From the NCBI GenBank assembly GCA_021775095.1, contig JAJFII010000103.1, positions 186,001 to 250,000 on the forward strand: DNA of 64,000 nucleotides, given 5' to 3'. Shown piece after piece: positions 36,355-44,532 of this stretch. The position numbers were made by a program, and so were the translations under genes. Every line of letters begins with the position of its first letter. Positions within the stretch are counted from its first letter, which is position 1. Below the pieces are notes generated by a model. That model did no database searches and had not been told where the DNA came from. It saw only the letters and a program-made list of their open reading frames with translations. Source of the stretch: Rhodospirillales bacterium. Lineage in GTDB: Bacteria > Pseudomonadota > Alphaproteobacteria > Rhodospirillales > Casp-alpha2.

Positions 36355-36390
36355 TTGACGTTTGTTCGGCGGGACAGTAACATCTCAGTT
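36355..36390 (+). promoter_or_regulatory. Promoter and 13-bp box upstream of the sugar-binding protein gene
   Basis: TTGACG (36355-36360), a 17-base gap and TAACAT (36378-36383) form a possible rightward promoter. The -10 is the first part of TAACATCTCAGTT (36378-36390), identical to the box at 30423-30435. The leader to the ATG at 36553 is about 160 bases long and AT-rich. Confidence 0.5.
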
Positions 36391-36552
36391 GAAATATTAC
36401 AATAGCTTGCGAGGTTCCATGCTTTGTTTGGTTATTGAATAAAAGAAGATTTTATTATGTCAGACGTCAGCAGATTTGGCTGACCCACAAAATAATAAAA
36501 GATAAGTGGGACGTTAAATTCAGGGTGGCGTAGTCCAACAGGAGGAAATCAG

Positions 36553-37938
36553 ATGAGTACGGATGACAAAAAAACGGTGACCGGTACGACGTCCCGGATA
36601 TCTCGCCGCAAGATAATCAAGACCGCCGGCGCAGCGTCAGTATTGGCAGCAAGTGGCATGGCGTTTCCAGCGATAACGGGTTATGCGAAGGAATTTTCCG
36701 GCGTCACCCTGCAAGGCGCGTCTTTCTCCAGTACCTTCTTTGAGTATCTGAAAGGGTATTTCCCGGAATTCGAAGAGCAGACGGGTATGAAATTAAATTT
36801 CGTAACCAATGCCTTTCCGGTTTTCAACCAGCGCACAGACCTGGAACTGTCAACCAAAGGCAGTGCTCTTGACGTAATCAACGTAACTTTCATTTACTCC
36901 GGGCGTTGGATCGGTGCCAATTGGGTTGAGAATTTACGCCCCTACGTCGATGACGAAAACATGACCCCGCCCGATTGGGACTGGAAAGATTTTGTTGGCG
37001 GTACCATGGCAGCCATGTCAGGCGCCAATGGCGACCCCTATGCGTTCCCGTGGGAAGCGGGTGCCATGATCATGATGGCGTCGCGCGCTGATCTGATCGA
37101 AAAAGCCGGCAAAAAAATGCCAACAACCTTTAGTGAACTGGTCGATGTCTGTGATGCCATCCATGGCCAGGAGCGTATGGCGGCCTTTACCGCAGACAAA
37201 CTCCATCATTGGAATTTCATTCCCTATCTGATGGGTCACGGCGGCGGCGTATTCAAAGACCCGCCTGGCAATTTGACACCGACATGGGATACACCGGAGG
37301 CGGGCAAAGCGGCCGAGTATTACGCCGACTTGTTAACCAAGTACGGACCTTCCGGTATTTTGTCGTTCACCGATTCCCAGGCGATGCAAACCCAGAAAAA
37401 CGGCCGTGCAAATATCCGCACTCAAGCCATTACCTGGGGTGTGCCCCTGGCCAAGGATCCGGACAGCAAAGTTAAGGATACGGTGCGTTATTCGATCATG
37501 CCCGGCGGACCTGCCGGTAATTTCCCCGGGTCCAACAGCCACGGATTTGGTATTCCGGTCGGGTCCAAAAACAAAAAGGCCGCCTGGGAATTCATCAAAT
37601 GGGCGGTTGGCAAAAAGATGACCAAAACCCTGGTGGAAAAGCACGGATACCCCAGTGTTTGCCGGCAATCGATCATTAGCAGCGAAGCCTTCAAGGAAGC
37701 CATGACCTTAAATGGACAGGACGTCGCGTCGATCTTCCTCGAAGTTCTCAAACTGGGTGGAAAATCCGGTTACATGAAGTACCGGACGGTTCCGCAGTTC
37801 CCGCAAATCGGCGACAAGTTGAATAAAGCCATCGAGCGGGTGGCTACCAAGCAGCAGTCCGGTATGGAGTCCATGGCCCAGGCGCAAGCCGAAGCGGTCG
37901 GTGATTTGAAGAAATCTGGAGTTAAGATCGACCTTTAG
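36553..37938 (+). CDS. Sugar ABC transporter substrate-binding protein with Tat signal
   Basis: 461 residues. The N-terminus has the twin-arginine motif SRRKIIKTAG followed by a hydrophobic stretch, so export through Tat is likely. The mature part is a family 1 carbohydrate-binding protein (GYFPEFEEQTGMKLNFVTN; AFPWEAGAMIMMASRADLIEKAG; NSHGFGIPVGSKNKKAAWEFIKW). CAGGAGG precedes the ATG. It is followed by permease genes after a 161-base gap containing a tandem-repeat hairpin. Confidence 0.9.
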   Translation: MSTDDKKTVTGTTSRISRRKIIKTAGAASVLAASGMAFPAITGYAKEFSGVTLQGASFSSTFFEYLKGYFPEFEEQTGMKLNFVTNAFPVFNQRTDLELSTKGSALDVINVTFIYSGRWIGANWVENLRPYVDDENMTPPDWDWKDFVGGTMAAMSGANGDPYAFPWEAGAMIMMASRADLIEKAGKKMPTTFSELVDVCDAIHGQERMAAFTADKLHHWNFIPYLMGHGGGVFKDPPGNLTPTWDTPEAGKAAEYYADLLTKYGPSGILSFTDSQAMQTQKNGRANIRTQAITWGVPLAKDPDSKVKDTVRYSIMPGGPAGNFPGSNSHGFGIPVGSKNKKAAWEFIKWAVGKKMTKTLVEKHGYPSVCRQSIISSEAFKEAMTLNGQDVASIFLEVLKLGGKSGYMKYRTVPQFPQIGDKLNKAIERVATKQQSGMESMAQAQAEAVGDLKKSGVKIDL

Positions 37939-37955
37939 GTCGGTCCCTGTTTCAG

Positions 37956-38030
37956 GCTGAGGGAATGCCTATTTTGTTCCCTCGGAACGCTTATTTTGTT
38001 CCCCCAGAATGCTTATTTTGTTCCCTCAGC
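37956..38030. repeat. Three tandem 22-bp repeats enclosed by a 10-bp inverted repeat
   Basis: Copies lie at 37963-37984, 37985-38006 and 38007-38028 and share the core TTATTTTGTTCCC (CTATTTTGTTCCC in copy 1). GCTGAGGGAA (37956-37965) and TTCCCTCAGC (38021-38030) form a perfect 10-bp inverted repeat around the array. Copy 1 can also fold alone (GAGGGAA with TTCCCTC at 37977-37983). The array sits 18 bases after the binding-protein stop and 70 bases before the first permease. Confidence 0.88.
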
Positions 38031-38099
38031 TTGATGCCTTTTGTTTTTGAAGTCGACTTTGGTTGGTGGGAACGCCTGCACGGGTGGAAAATTTAATTT

Positions 38100-39005
38100 A
38101 TGGCTGCCAATCTAAAACGGGACCCAGAAGACCTACGCCAAAAGTTTTATTGGTTTTGCCTGTGGCCAGCTTTTATGGTCCTGATCGCCGTCACCTTGGC
38201 GCCGACCATCTATTTATTCGTCATCAGTTTTACTCCTCTTGATTTAACCCGACCGGAAACAAGTTGGGATTTTTCCAAACCCCTGGGCCAATACAAAATT
38301 ATCTGGGAAGACAAACGTTTGCATAATTCCTGGTGGGTGCAAGCCAAATTGTCCTTCTGGACGGTTTTGATCCAGATGATCCTTGGGTTTTTATTTGCCC
38401 TGTTCCTGAATGTTAAATCGAAGCTGCTGGAAGCCTTGCGGACGGTTTTTCTGATCCCCATGGTGTTGCCGCCGATTGTTGTGGCGATCATCTGGAAGGT
38501 TCTTTATACCCCCGATATCAGTCCCTTTCACTGGGCGGCTGAGGGCCTTGGGTTTATGGTGCCAGCCCTGATCACCGACCCGGACTGGGCCTTATGGGCA
38601 ATTATCATCGCCGATATCTGGGAGTGGTTCCCCTTTGTCATGCTGATGATACTCTCGGCTCTGCAAATGATGCCGGAAGAATATATTGAAGCCGCCAAAA
38701 TTGATGGTGCTAACGTCTGGCAAATGACCTGGTACGTGACCATTCCTTATTTGAAGGGGGTTCTTATCGTCGCTGCCCTGTTCCGCATTGTTGACAGCAT
38801 CAAGGCTTTTCCATTGATTTACATCCTGACCGATGGCGGTCCGGGTTCCCTGACCGAAGTGACCAATTATTATTCCTTTATGCAGGCGTTTAATTTTTCT
38901 TACCTCGGGTATTCAAGCGCCATCACAGTAACTCTTGTTATTGCGACAATTTTGGCCAGTTGGGGCATCATTCGTCTGGTTGGCTGGGGGAAACCCATTG
39001 ACTGA
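38100..39005 (+). CDS. Sugar ABC transporter permease (MalF-type)
   Basis: 301 residues with six membrane segments. The cytoplasmic EAA loop reads EYIEAAKIDGANVWQMTWYVTIP, the site that docks with the ATPase. The start MAANLKRDPEDLRQKFYWF fits family 1 permeases. GGTGGA lies upstream of the ATG at 38100. It pairs with the permease that overlaps its 3' end. Confidence 0.9.
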   Translation: MAANLKRDPEDLRQKFYWFCLWPAFMVLIAVTLAPTIYLFVISFTPLDLTRPETSWDFSKPLGQYKIIWEDKRLHNSWWVQAKLSFWTVLIQMILGFLFALFLNVKSKLLEALRTVFLIPMVLPPIVVAIIWKVLYTPDISPFHWAAEGLGFMVPALITDPDWALWAIIIADIWEWFPFVMLMILSALQMMPEEYIEAAKIDGANVWQMTWYVTIPYLKGVLIVAALFRIVDSIKAFPLIYILTDGGPGSLTEVTNYYSFMQAFNFSYLGYSSAITVTLVIATILASWGIIRLVGWGKPID

Positions 39006-39855
39006 TCAGGTTCAAATTTTACGCACCGCCAACCGTCATCGCCTGCGACGCGAACGGATACTGTTATATATCCTGATTGCCTGTCTGGTGACCGCCGTGA
39101 TGTTCCCGTTTGTCTGGATTTTGATCATGTCGTTCAAACCCTCAGCAGATATGTTCGCCTGGCCACCGAAGGTGTTTTTCGCGCCAACCTTCGATCACTA
39201 CCTGGGACTGTGGGACGGCGAGTTTCCAAAATCCTTCTGGAATTCACTTGTCACCAGTGTTGGTTCGACGGTCGCGGCCATGTTGTTTGGCGTCCCGGGC
39301 GCTTATGCGTTGTCACGCATGGCCTATAAAACAGGGAGCCGGTTAAGCCTGTTTATTTTAGCCAGTCGAATGGCACCGCCGATTGCTTTCACTATTCCCT
39401 ATTTTCTGGCCTATCGGTATATCGGTTTGCACGACACACTTTTTGGCCTGATTCTGATTTACCTGACTTTCAACCTGTCTTTGGTGATCTGGTTGATGCG
39501 CTCGTTTTTTGACGCCATTCCCCGAACCCTGGAAGAGGCCGCCTGGATCGATGGTGCAAACATGTGGCAGGGATTCACAAAAATCATTCTGCCGATGTCC
39601 GGCCCAGGATTGGCGGCGACGGCAATCCTGTGTTTCCTGTATTCCTGGAACGATTTTTTCTTTGCCTTGATTCTGACACGTACGGAGGCAACAACGGCAC
39701 CGGTCGCGGTCGTCAATTTTCTCGATCATGAAGGGTGGCAATGGGGTAAAATTGCCGCTGGGGGAACCATGGTAATGTTGCCTGTACTGGTATTTTCCGT
39801 GGCCGTAAGGAAATTCCTGATTAGTGGAATGTCAGCGGGAGCCGTAAAGGGCTGA
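38998..39855 (+). CDS. Sugar ABC transporter permease (MalG-type), TTG start
   Basis: About 285 residues. I place the start at the TTG 38998, which has GGGGGA 8 bases upstream and overlaps the end of the first permease; the longer open frame would overlap it by 71 bases. The EAA loop is RTLEEAAWIDGANMWQGFTK and six membrane segments are visible. The overlapping arrangement suggests translational coupling, which would give equal amounts of the two permeases. Confidence 0.88.
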   Translation: MTDQVQILRTANRHRLRRERILLYILIACLVTAVMFPFVWILIMSFKPSADMFAWPPKVFFAPTFDHYLGLWDGEFPKSFWNSLVTSVGSTVAAMLFGVPGAYALSRMAYKTGSRLSLFILASRMAPPIAFTIPYFLAYRYIGLHDTLFGLILIYLTFNLSLVIWLMRSFFDAIPRTLEEAAWIDGANMWQGFTKIILPMSGPGLAATAILCFLYSWNDFFFALILTRTEATTAPVAVVNFLDHEGWQWGKIAAGGTMVMLPVLVFSVAVRKFLISGMSAGAVKG

Positions 39856-39876
39856 CGCGTTTTGCGCCGCTGCGCC

Positions 39877-40145
39877 TAGGGTCGGGACCCATTAATTTGA
39901 TCCATTCTGCGGAAGTGATTTATCCTATCGGTTAGGCGGAAAGACGTAGGAAACCCCACGGTTTTCAAGTTTTTTCAACGAAGCCAGAGTGATAAAGCGC
40001 CCGGCCCCAAGGGGTTTGTCAGTAAGCTCACGCCTTCCGCGAAAACAAGGCTCGAATATGCCCGGCATGTCCTTGCGCTTGTTTTCTTGTATTCGTAAGC
40101 TTACGGACAAATAGAATTGCATGAAATTAATGGGTCCTGACCCTA
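39877..40145. mobile_element. MITE-like element with 22-bp terminal inverted repeats
   Basis: The left end (39877-39898, TAGGGTCGGGACCC then ATTAATTT) and right end (40124-40145, AAATTAAT then GGGTCCTGACCCTA) are inverted repeats with a single mismatch. Both ends finish in TA, which fits target-site duplication by IS630/Tc1-mariner-type transposases. The 269-bp interior has no transposase; a 65-codon open frame (39925-40122, minus) lacks a ribosome site and recognisable domain. It also fills the only gene-free gap between permease and lactonase genes. The family assignment is inference. Confidence 0.7.
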
Positions 40146-40164
40146 AGGAAATGGAGAGTTTGGC

Positions 40165-41034
40165 ATGCCTGTTGAATTGGCCTTAAACGCGGGCATAAGT
40201 GTCGGCGAGTGCCCGCTTTGGGCGGCCGACGAAAACGCCCTGTATTTCACCGATATTGCCGGCACCACGATGAATGCGTTTTACCCGCAATCGGCGACCC
40301 ACAAACAATGGCAGATGCCGGAACGGTTGTGTTGTTTTGCGCTGCGCGAAAAGGGCGGTTTTGTTGCCGCAATGGGCAGTGGATTTGCCTTCCTCGATTT
40401 GCTGGCGGGGGTTACAGATTACATCACAAAAATTGAACCGGATCTGCCCGATAACCGACTGAATGATGGTCGTTGTGATCGTCAGGGCCGGTTTTGGGCG
40501 GGCACAATGCACGAACCCAGAAGCCGCTTTGACGGGGTCCTTTATCGCCTTGATGAAGATCTGAGCCACCGGGCCATGGCGGCCGATGTGATGGTTTCCA
40601 ATGGGTTGGCCTTCAGCCCCGACGGTACAATCATGTATTGGTCAGACAGTCGTAACAGCAAAATTTTCCGCTTTGATTTTGACCCCAAAACCGGGGAAAT
40701 CAGCAACCGTCGGATTTTTTTTGAAACGACACTCGAACAGGGCAGACCCGACGGCGCGACGGTCGACGCCGAGGGCTATTATTGGTCGGCCTGTTATCTC
40801 GGTGGTCGGGTCCTTCGCATCGCCCCTGACGGGACCCTGGACCGGGAGATCCTTATGCCGGTTAAAAATATTACCATGGTATGTTTTGGCGGCGAGCAGC
40901 TGGATACCCTTTATATAACAACCGGCAAGGAAGGGCTCAGCCCCACCGAGCTACGCAACTCGCCGTTGGCGGGGGCGCTTTTCGTCACCGATCCCGGTGT
41001 AAAAGGGATTTTGGATCCAAAGTTTAAGGGATAG
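40165..41034 (+). CDS. SMP-30/gluconolactonase family lactonase (second copy)
   Basis: 289 residues. It shows GECPLWAADENALYFTD with the metal Glu, RLNDGRCDRQGRFWAGT, NGLAFSPDGTIMYWSDS and GRPDGATVDAEGYYWSA. GGAGAG lies 7 bases before the ATG at 40165. It would hydrolyse a sugar lactone, probably one made by the oxidoreductases of this region. The MITE-like element ends 19 bases upstream, so its promoter may have been supplied or altered by that insertion. Confidence 0.9.
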   Translation: MPVELALNAGISVGECPLWAADENALYFTDIAGTTMNAFYPQSATHKQWQMPERLCCFALREKGGFVAAMGSGFAFLDLLAGVTDYITKIEPDLPDNRLNDGRCDRQGRFWAGTMHEPRSRFDGVLYRLDEDLSHRAMAADVMVSNGLAFSPDGTIMYWSDSRNSKIFRFDFDPKTGEISNRRIFFETTLEQGRPDGATVDAEGYYWSACYLGGRVLRIAPDGTLDREILMPVKNITMVCFGGEQLDTLYITTGKEGLSPTELRNSPLAGALFVTDPGVKGILDPKFKG

Positions 41035-41045
41035 GAAGCAAACCC

Positions 41046-41843
41046 ATGCAACAACCGTCTGGAAAAACAAAATACCTGGCACTGCTCGCCCATCCGGTCG
41101 ATCACGTTAAGGCACCGTCTTTTATGAACCCGGGATTCGAAAAAATCGGCCTCGACTGGTTTTTGACACCCATGCACGTGCGACCGGAAAATCTCGAAGC
41201 CGCTGTCCGTGGCCTGCAAAAGATAGACAATTTGCTGGGTGTCAATCTGACCATCCCCCATAAGGAACAGATGGCAAAATTATGCGACGAACTGGGACCG
41301 AACGCCCGTTTGACGGGCACCGTAAACGCCGTCCGATTTGACGGCGACCGCCTGGTCGGTGAAATGTTTGATGGGGTTGGTTTGTTAATCGGTCAAAGGG
41401 AAAACGGCATTGACGTGGACGGTCGCAGCGCTCTTATTGCGGGGGCTGGCGGTGCGGCCCGTGCCGTTGCCTTTGCCTATCTGGAAGCCGGGGTGAGCCG
41501 GCTCGGCGTATATAACCGGACAACGGCCCGTGCCGCCAGATTGGTTGCCGACATCACGGCGGTGATGCCCAATGCTCAGGTTGCGGTTGCCGGCACCGAC
41601 CCAACGGGCTACCAGATCATTTGCAACTGCACGTCTTTGGGCCTGCATGAAGGAGATGCTGTTCCCGTTGACGTCGATAAACTGATGCCCGAAATGGACG
41701 TCGTTGATATCATTGCCGTGCGCGATACGGAACTGATGGACGCGGCAAGGGCGAAAGGCTGCAAAGTCATCGGTGGGGTTCCCATGGCGGTTGGTCAATT
41801 GTCGGCGTTTGCAGCTTTTTTTGACCCGCAGCAAAACACTTAA
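41046..41843 (+). CDS. Shikimate dehydrogenase-like (AroE/YdiB family) oxidoreductase
   Basis: 265 residues. The N-terminal substrate domain has GVNLTIPHKEQM with the catalytic Lys and TGTVNAVRFDG. The NAD(P) domain starts ALIAGAGGAARAVAFAYLEAG, followed by VYNRTTARA. The end VIGGVPMAVGQ replaces the usual DGxxMLxxQ. The changes from canonical AroE and the catabolic neighbourhood suggest a quinate/shikimate-like or other cyclic polyol substrate rather than aromatic biosynthesis. Confidence 0.82.
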   Translation: MQQPSGKTKYLALLAHPVDHVKAPSFMNPGFEKIGLDWFLTPMHVRPENLEAAVRGLQKIDNLLGVNLTIPHKEQMAKLCDELGPNARLTGTVNAVRFDGDRLVGEMFDGVGLLIGQRENGIDVDGRSALIAGAGGAARAVAFAYLEAGVSRLGVYNRTTARAARLVADITAVMPNAQVAVAGTDPTGYQIICNCTSLGLHEGDAVPVDVDKLMPEMDVVDIIAVRDTELMDAARAKGCKVIGGVPMAVGQLSAFAAFFDPQQNT

Positions 41844-41899
41844 AAACACTTGGGCGCGCAAATCGACAGCAAAAATAAACCAAACTGAGGAGGTGGACT

Positions 41900-43090
41900 G
41901 TGGGTGATTTTACAAATCCCGTTATGGCGAAATTAGGACGACGCCTGCGTTTGGCCGTTGTTGGTGGCGGTGCCACGTCGTTCATCGGTGGTGTTCACCG
42001 AACGGCGGCCCGCCTCGATGACCGGTTTGAAGTGGTCGCGTCGGTTATGGCGTCGACCCCGCAGCGGGCCCGGGAACAGGGTGTCCAGGCGGGCATTGTT
42101 GAAGACCGCGCCTATGGCACCCTGGAGGAGATGTTATCTGCCGAAGGTCGGCGTGGCGATTCGATTGATGCGGTTGCAATCATGACCCCCAATCACCGGC
42201 ATTTTCCGGAGTGCAAAGCCGTTCTGGAAAAGGGTTTGCACATCATTTGTGATAAACCGATGACCACCTCGGTTGAAGATGCAATTGAATTGGTCCATCG
42301 GGTCAAACAAGCCGGAGTGGTTTTTTGTTTCACCCACAATTATTCCGGCTACCCCATGGTCCGCCAGGCCAGGGATATGGTGGCGAACGGTCTGTTGGGT
42401 GAAATCCGTCAGGTCAATGTCGAATATTCGCAGGGTCAGTTGTCGAGTTATGTGGAACCGAACGCGCCTGAACGTCTGAAATGGCGGTTAGACCCGGCCC
42501 GCGGCGGCCCGTCCGCGGTATTGGGAGATATTGGAACCCACGCCCATCAATTGCTCACCTATATAACCGGAATGCCCCTGGCAAAACTGGCGGCCGATGT
42601 GGGACCGACCGTGCCCGAACGTCAAAATGATGACTACGCCGGCATGCTTCTGCGCATGGAAAATGGTGCCCGTGGCACACTTTGGTGCACCCAGGCGGCA
42701 TCCGGGTCGGAAAACATACTGCGGATTAAGGTTTTTGGCGCGAACGGCGGCCTCGAATGGGAACAGAATTTCCCCAATCATTTAAAACATATGGTTCAGG
42801 GTGAGCCGGCCCGTATTCTGAGCCGCGGCTTGCCCGGATTGTGTAAGGCGGCACATCGGGCAAGCCGCATCCCGACGGGCCACCCGGAAGGTTTTCACGA
42901 AGCGTTTGCCAATCTGTATAACGACGCATCGGAAGCCATTGCGGCAAAAATCACGGGGACTGATGCCGACCCCCTGGCTTTGGATTTTCCAACCGTTGAA
43001 GATGGTGCCCGGGGAATGCGGTTTTTGCAGGCGGCACTGGAGTCCAGTAATGGCAATGGTGGCTGGGTCGATTGTTCATTGACGTTTTAA
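41900..43090 (+). CDS. Gfo/Idh/MocA family oxidoreductase
   Basis: 396 residues from a GTG with GAGGAGG upstream. The Rossmann start is RLRLAVVGGGATSFIGGVHR, the dinucleotide fold leads to HIICDKPMTTS with the EKP-like catalytic Lys, and the substrate domain has GDIGTHAHQL with Asp/His. These enzymes oxidise sugars or cyclitols with NAD(P). It is clearly paralogous to the gene at 52918 (same GRRLRL, FTHNYSGYPMVRQAR and VEDGARG blocks). It lies between the AroE-like and TIM-barrel genes. Confidence 0.9.
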   Translation: MGDFTNPVMAKLGRRLRLAVVGGGATSFIGGVHRTAARLDDRFEVVASVMASTPQRAREQGVQAGIVEDRAYGTLEEMLSAEGRRGDSIDAVAIMTPNHRHFPECKAVLEKGLHIICDKPMTTSVEDAIELVHRVKQAGVVFCFTHNYSGYPMVRQARDMVANGLLGEIRQVNVEYSQGQLSSYVEPNAPERLKWRLDPARGGPSAVLGDIGTHAHQLLTYITGMPLAKLAADVGPTVPERQNDDYAGMLLRMENGARGTLWCTQAASGSENILRIKVFGANGGLEWEQNFPNHLKHMVQGEPARILSRGLPGLCKAAHRASRIPTGHPEGFHEAFANLYNDASEAIAAKITGTDADPLALDFPTVEDGARGMRFLQAALESSNGNGGWVDCSLTF

Positions 43091-43111
43091 GAACCGGAAA
43101 GGAAACGCAAA

Positions 43112-43933
43112 ATGAGTGGTTTTACACTGGGTGCCAACACTTTTAGCTATATTTACAAACGCGACGTCCTGGATTGCCTGATACACCTCGGTGGTATGGG
43201 GTTTCGCGAGTTCGAACTGTTGGTCGCGCAACCGCATTTTTGGGCAACCGATATCACCCCGGCGGAGCGCCGGGATATTCCGAAATATCTGCGCGATGCG
43301 GGCCTACATATCACATCCGTAAATATTCCCGGCATTGACAATAATATCGTCAGTTCAACGCGGGAAATGCGGGCCTTTACAATTGACGTCATCTCGAACC
43401 TTGTTGACATCTGCGGCGACTGGAAAATTCCCTATTGTATTTTGGTGCCGGGGCGAACCATGCCCCTGTGGCCAATTCCAAAAGATCAACTGACCGAATG
43501 GTTTATCGACGGCATGAACAAACTGGCAGACCGGGCCAGCAGCCAGGGCGTGACCCTGTTGGTTGAAAATGTGCCCAACACCTGGATTCCCCGCGCCGAA
43601 GACGTGATGGGCGCGCTCGATGCCCTGGGACGTGATGATGTGGGAGCCATTTACGACGTCGCCAATGCACCCTTTGCTGGCGAAGACCCCTGTGAAGGCG
43701 TAAAAATTGTCAAGGACAGGCTGAAGCTGGTTCACCTGTCTGACACCCATAAAAATACCTGGCGCCATGATCCCATCGGTATGGGTGACGTGGATTTTGC
43801 GGCCTTCCACACAACCCTGGATGAAATCGGTTTTAGGGGAATATCGATGTTGGAACTGGTCACCGATAATCCTGACCTGCACTTCGTGGAAGGGCAAAAG
43901 AAACTGGTGGAAATGGGGTGGGACGATTTTTAG
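43112..43933 (+). CDS. Sugar phosphate isomerase/epimerase-like TIM barrel protein
   Basis: 273 residues of the AP-endonuclease-2/xylose-isomerase-like TIM barrel family. Metal ligands are visible as Glu in VTLLVENVPNTW, Asp in AIYDVANAP, His in LVHLSDTH and Glu in SMLELV. Family members include ketose epimerases, inosose dehydratase (IolE) and dehydroshikimate dehydratase. The AroE-like and Gfo/Idh genes upstream favour the last two types. Its end overlaps the convergent Lrp gene by 4 bases. Confidence 0.85.
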   Translation: MSGFTLGANTFSYIYKRDVLDCLIHLGGMGFREFELLVAQPHFWATDITPAERRDIPKYLRDAGLHITSVNIPGIDNNIVSSTREMRAFTIDVISNLVDICGDWKIPYCILVPGRTMPLWPIPKDQLTEWFIDGMNKLADRASSQGVTLLVENVPNTWIPRAEDVMGALDALGRDDVGAIYDVANAPFAGEDPCEGVKIVKDRLKLVHLSDTHKNTWRHDPIGMGDVDFAAFHTTLDEIGFRGISMLELVTDNPDLHFVEGQKKLVEMGWDDF

Positions 43934-44403
43934 GAGATAATGGGCAGTGCCGTTTTGTAGGTGACCTGTTTAAGGGCAAAACTGGAGTTGATGGAGGCGA
44001 CGCTGGGGACTTTTGTGAGTTTATCCATTAAAAACCGTTCATAGGTGGCGAGGTCCGAAGCAACGACCCGCAATAGGTAATCGGAATCGCCGGTCATCAA
44101 ATAACATTCCATAACTTCCGGCCACTGGTGGACGGCATCTTCAAAAACTTCGAGCGCCTGTTCCACCTGTTTTTCCAGCCGTACGTTGACAAAAACGCTT
44201 ACTGGCAAACCAACTGCGTTCTGATTTACCAGGGCGACGTAACCCTTAATCACACCGCTGGATTCTAAGTTGCGGACGCGGCGCAGGCACGGTGATTGGG
44301 ACAAATGAATTTGTTCGGACAATTCAACATTGGTTAAACGGGCATTTGCCTGCAGGCGGTTTAAAATTCGAATGTCAATCTCGTTCAGGGATGAATTTGG
44401 CAT
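43930..44403 (-). CDS. Lrp/AsnC family transcriptional regulator
   Basis: 157 residues. The helix-turn-helix is in LNRLQANARLTNVELSEQIHLSQSPCLRRVRNLESSGVI and the RAM ligand domain follows (MECYLMTGDSDYLLRVVASD). Lrp proteins sense amino acids and usually control an adjacent divergent gene, here the E1-type dehydrogenase at 44533. In Pseudomonas putida the Lrp-type MdeR controls an AceE-like gene (mdeB) in the same way. Confidence 0.92.
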   Translation of the reverse strand: MPNSSLNEIDIRILNRLQANARLTNVELSEQIHLSQSPCLRRVRNLESSGVIKGYVALVNQNAVGLPVSVFVNVRLEKQVEQALEVFEDAVHQWPEVMECYLMTGDSDYLLRVVASDLATYERFLMDKLTKVPSVASINSSFALKQVTYKTALPIIS

Positions 44404-44449
44404 ATATGGTTAAAAATTCTCCGATTTTATCGAGTTTATAGCGTTTAAG

Positions 44450-44464
44450 TGCCAAATATTGGCA
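44450..44464. promoter_or_regulatory. Candidate Lrp operator in the divergent promoter region
   Basis: TGCCAA-ATA-TTGGCA is a perfect 6-bp-arm palindrome of 15 bases, the size of an Lrp site. It lies midway between the divergent Lrp and E1 genes in AT-rich DNA. Confidence 0.5.
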
Positions 44465-44532
44465 TTAATAGCAAGGATTTTCCATCGGTTTATTTGTTAG
44501 AATAGCTGACAATTTTAGTGAGGACTTAGCGG

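Noticed and set aside
39925-40122. 65-codon minus-strand frame inside the MITE-like element
   Set aside because: No ribosome site and no transposase similarity; not enough to call a gene.
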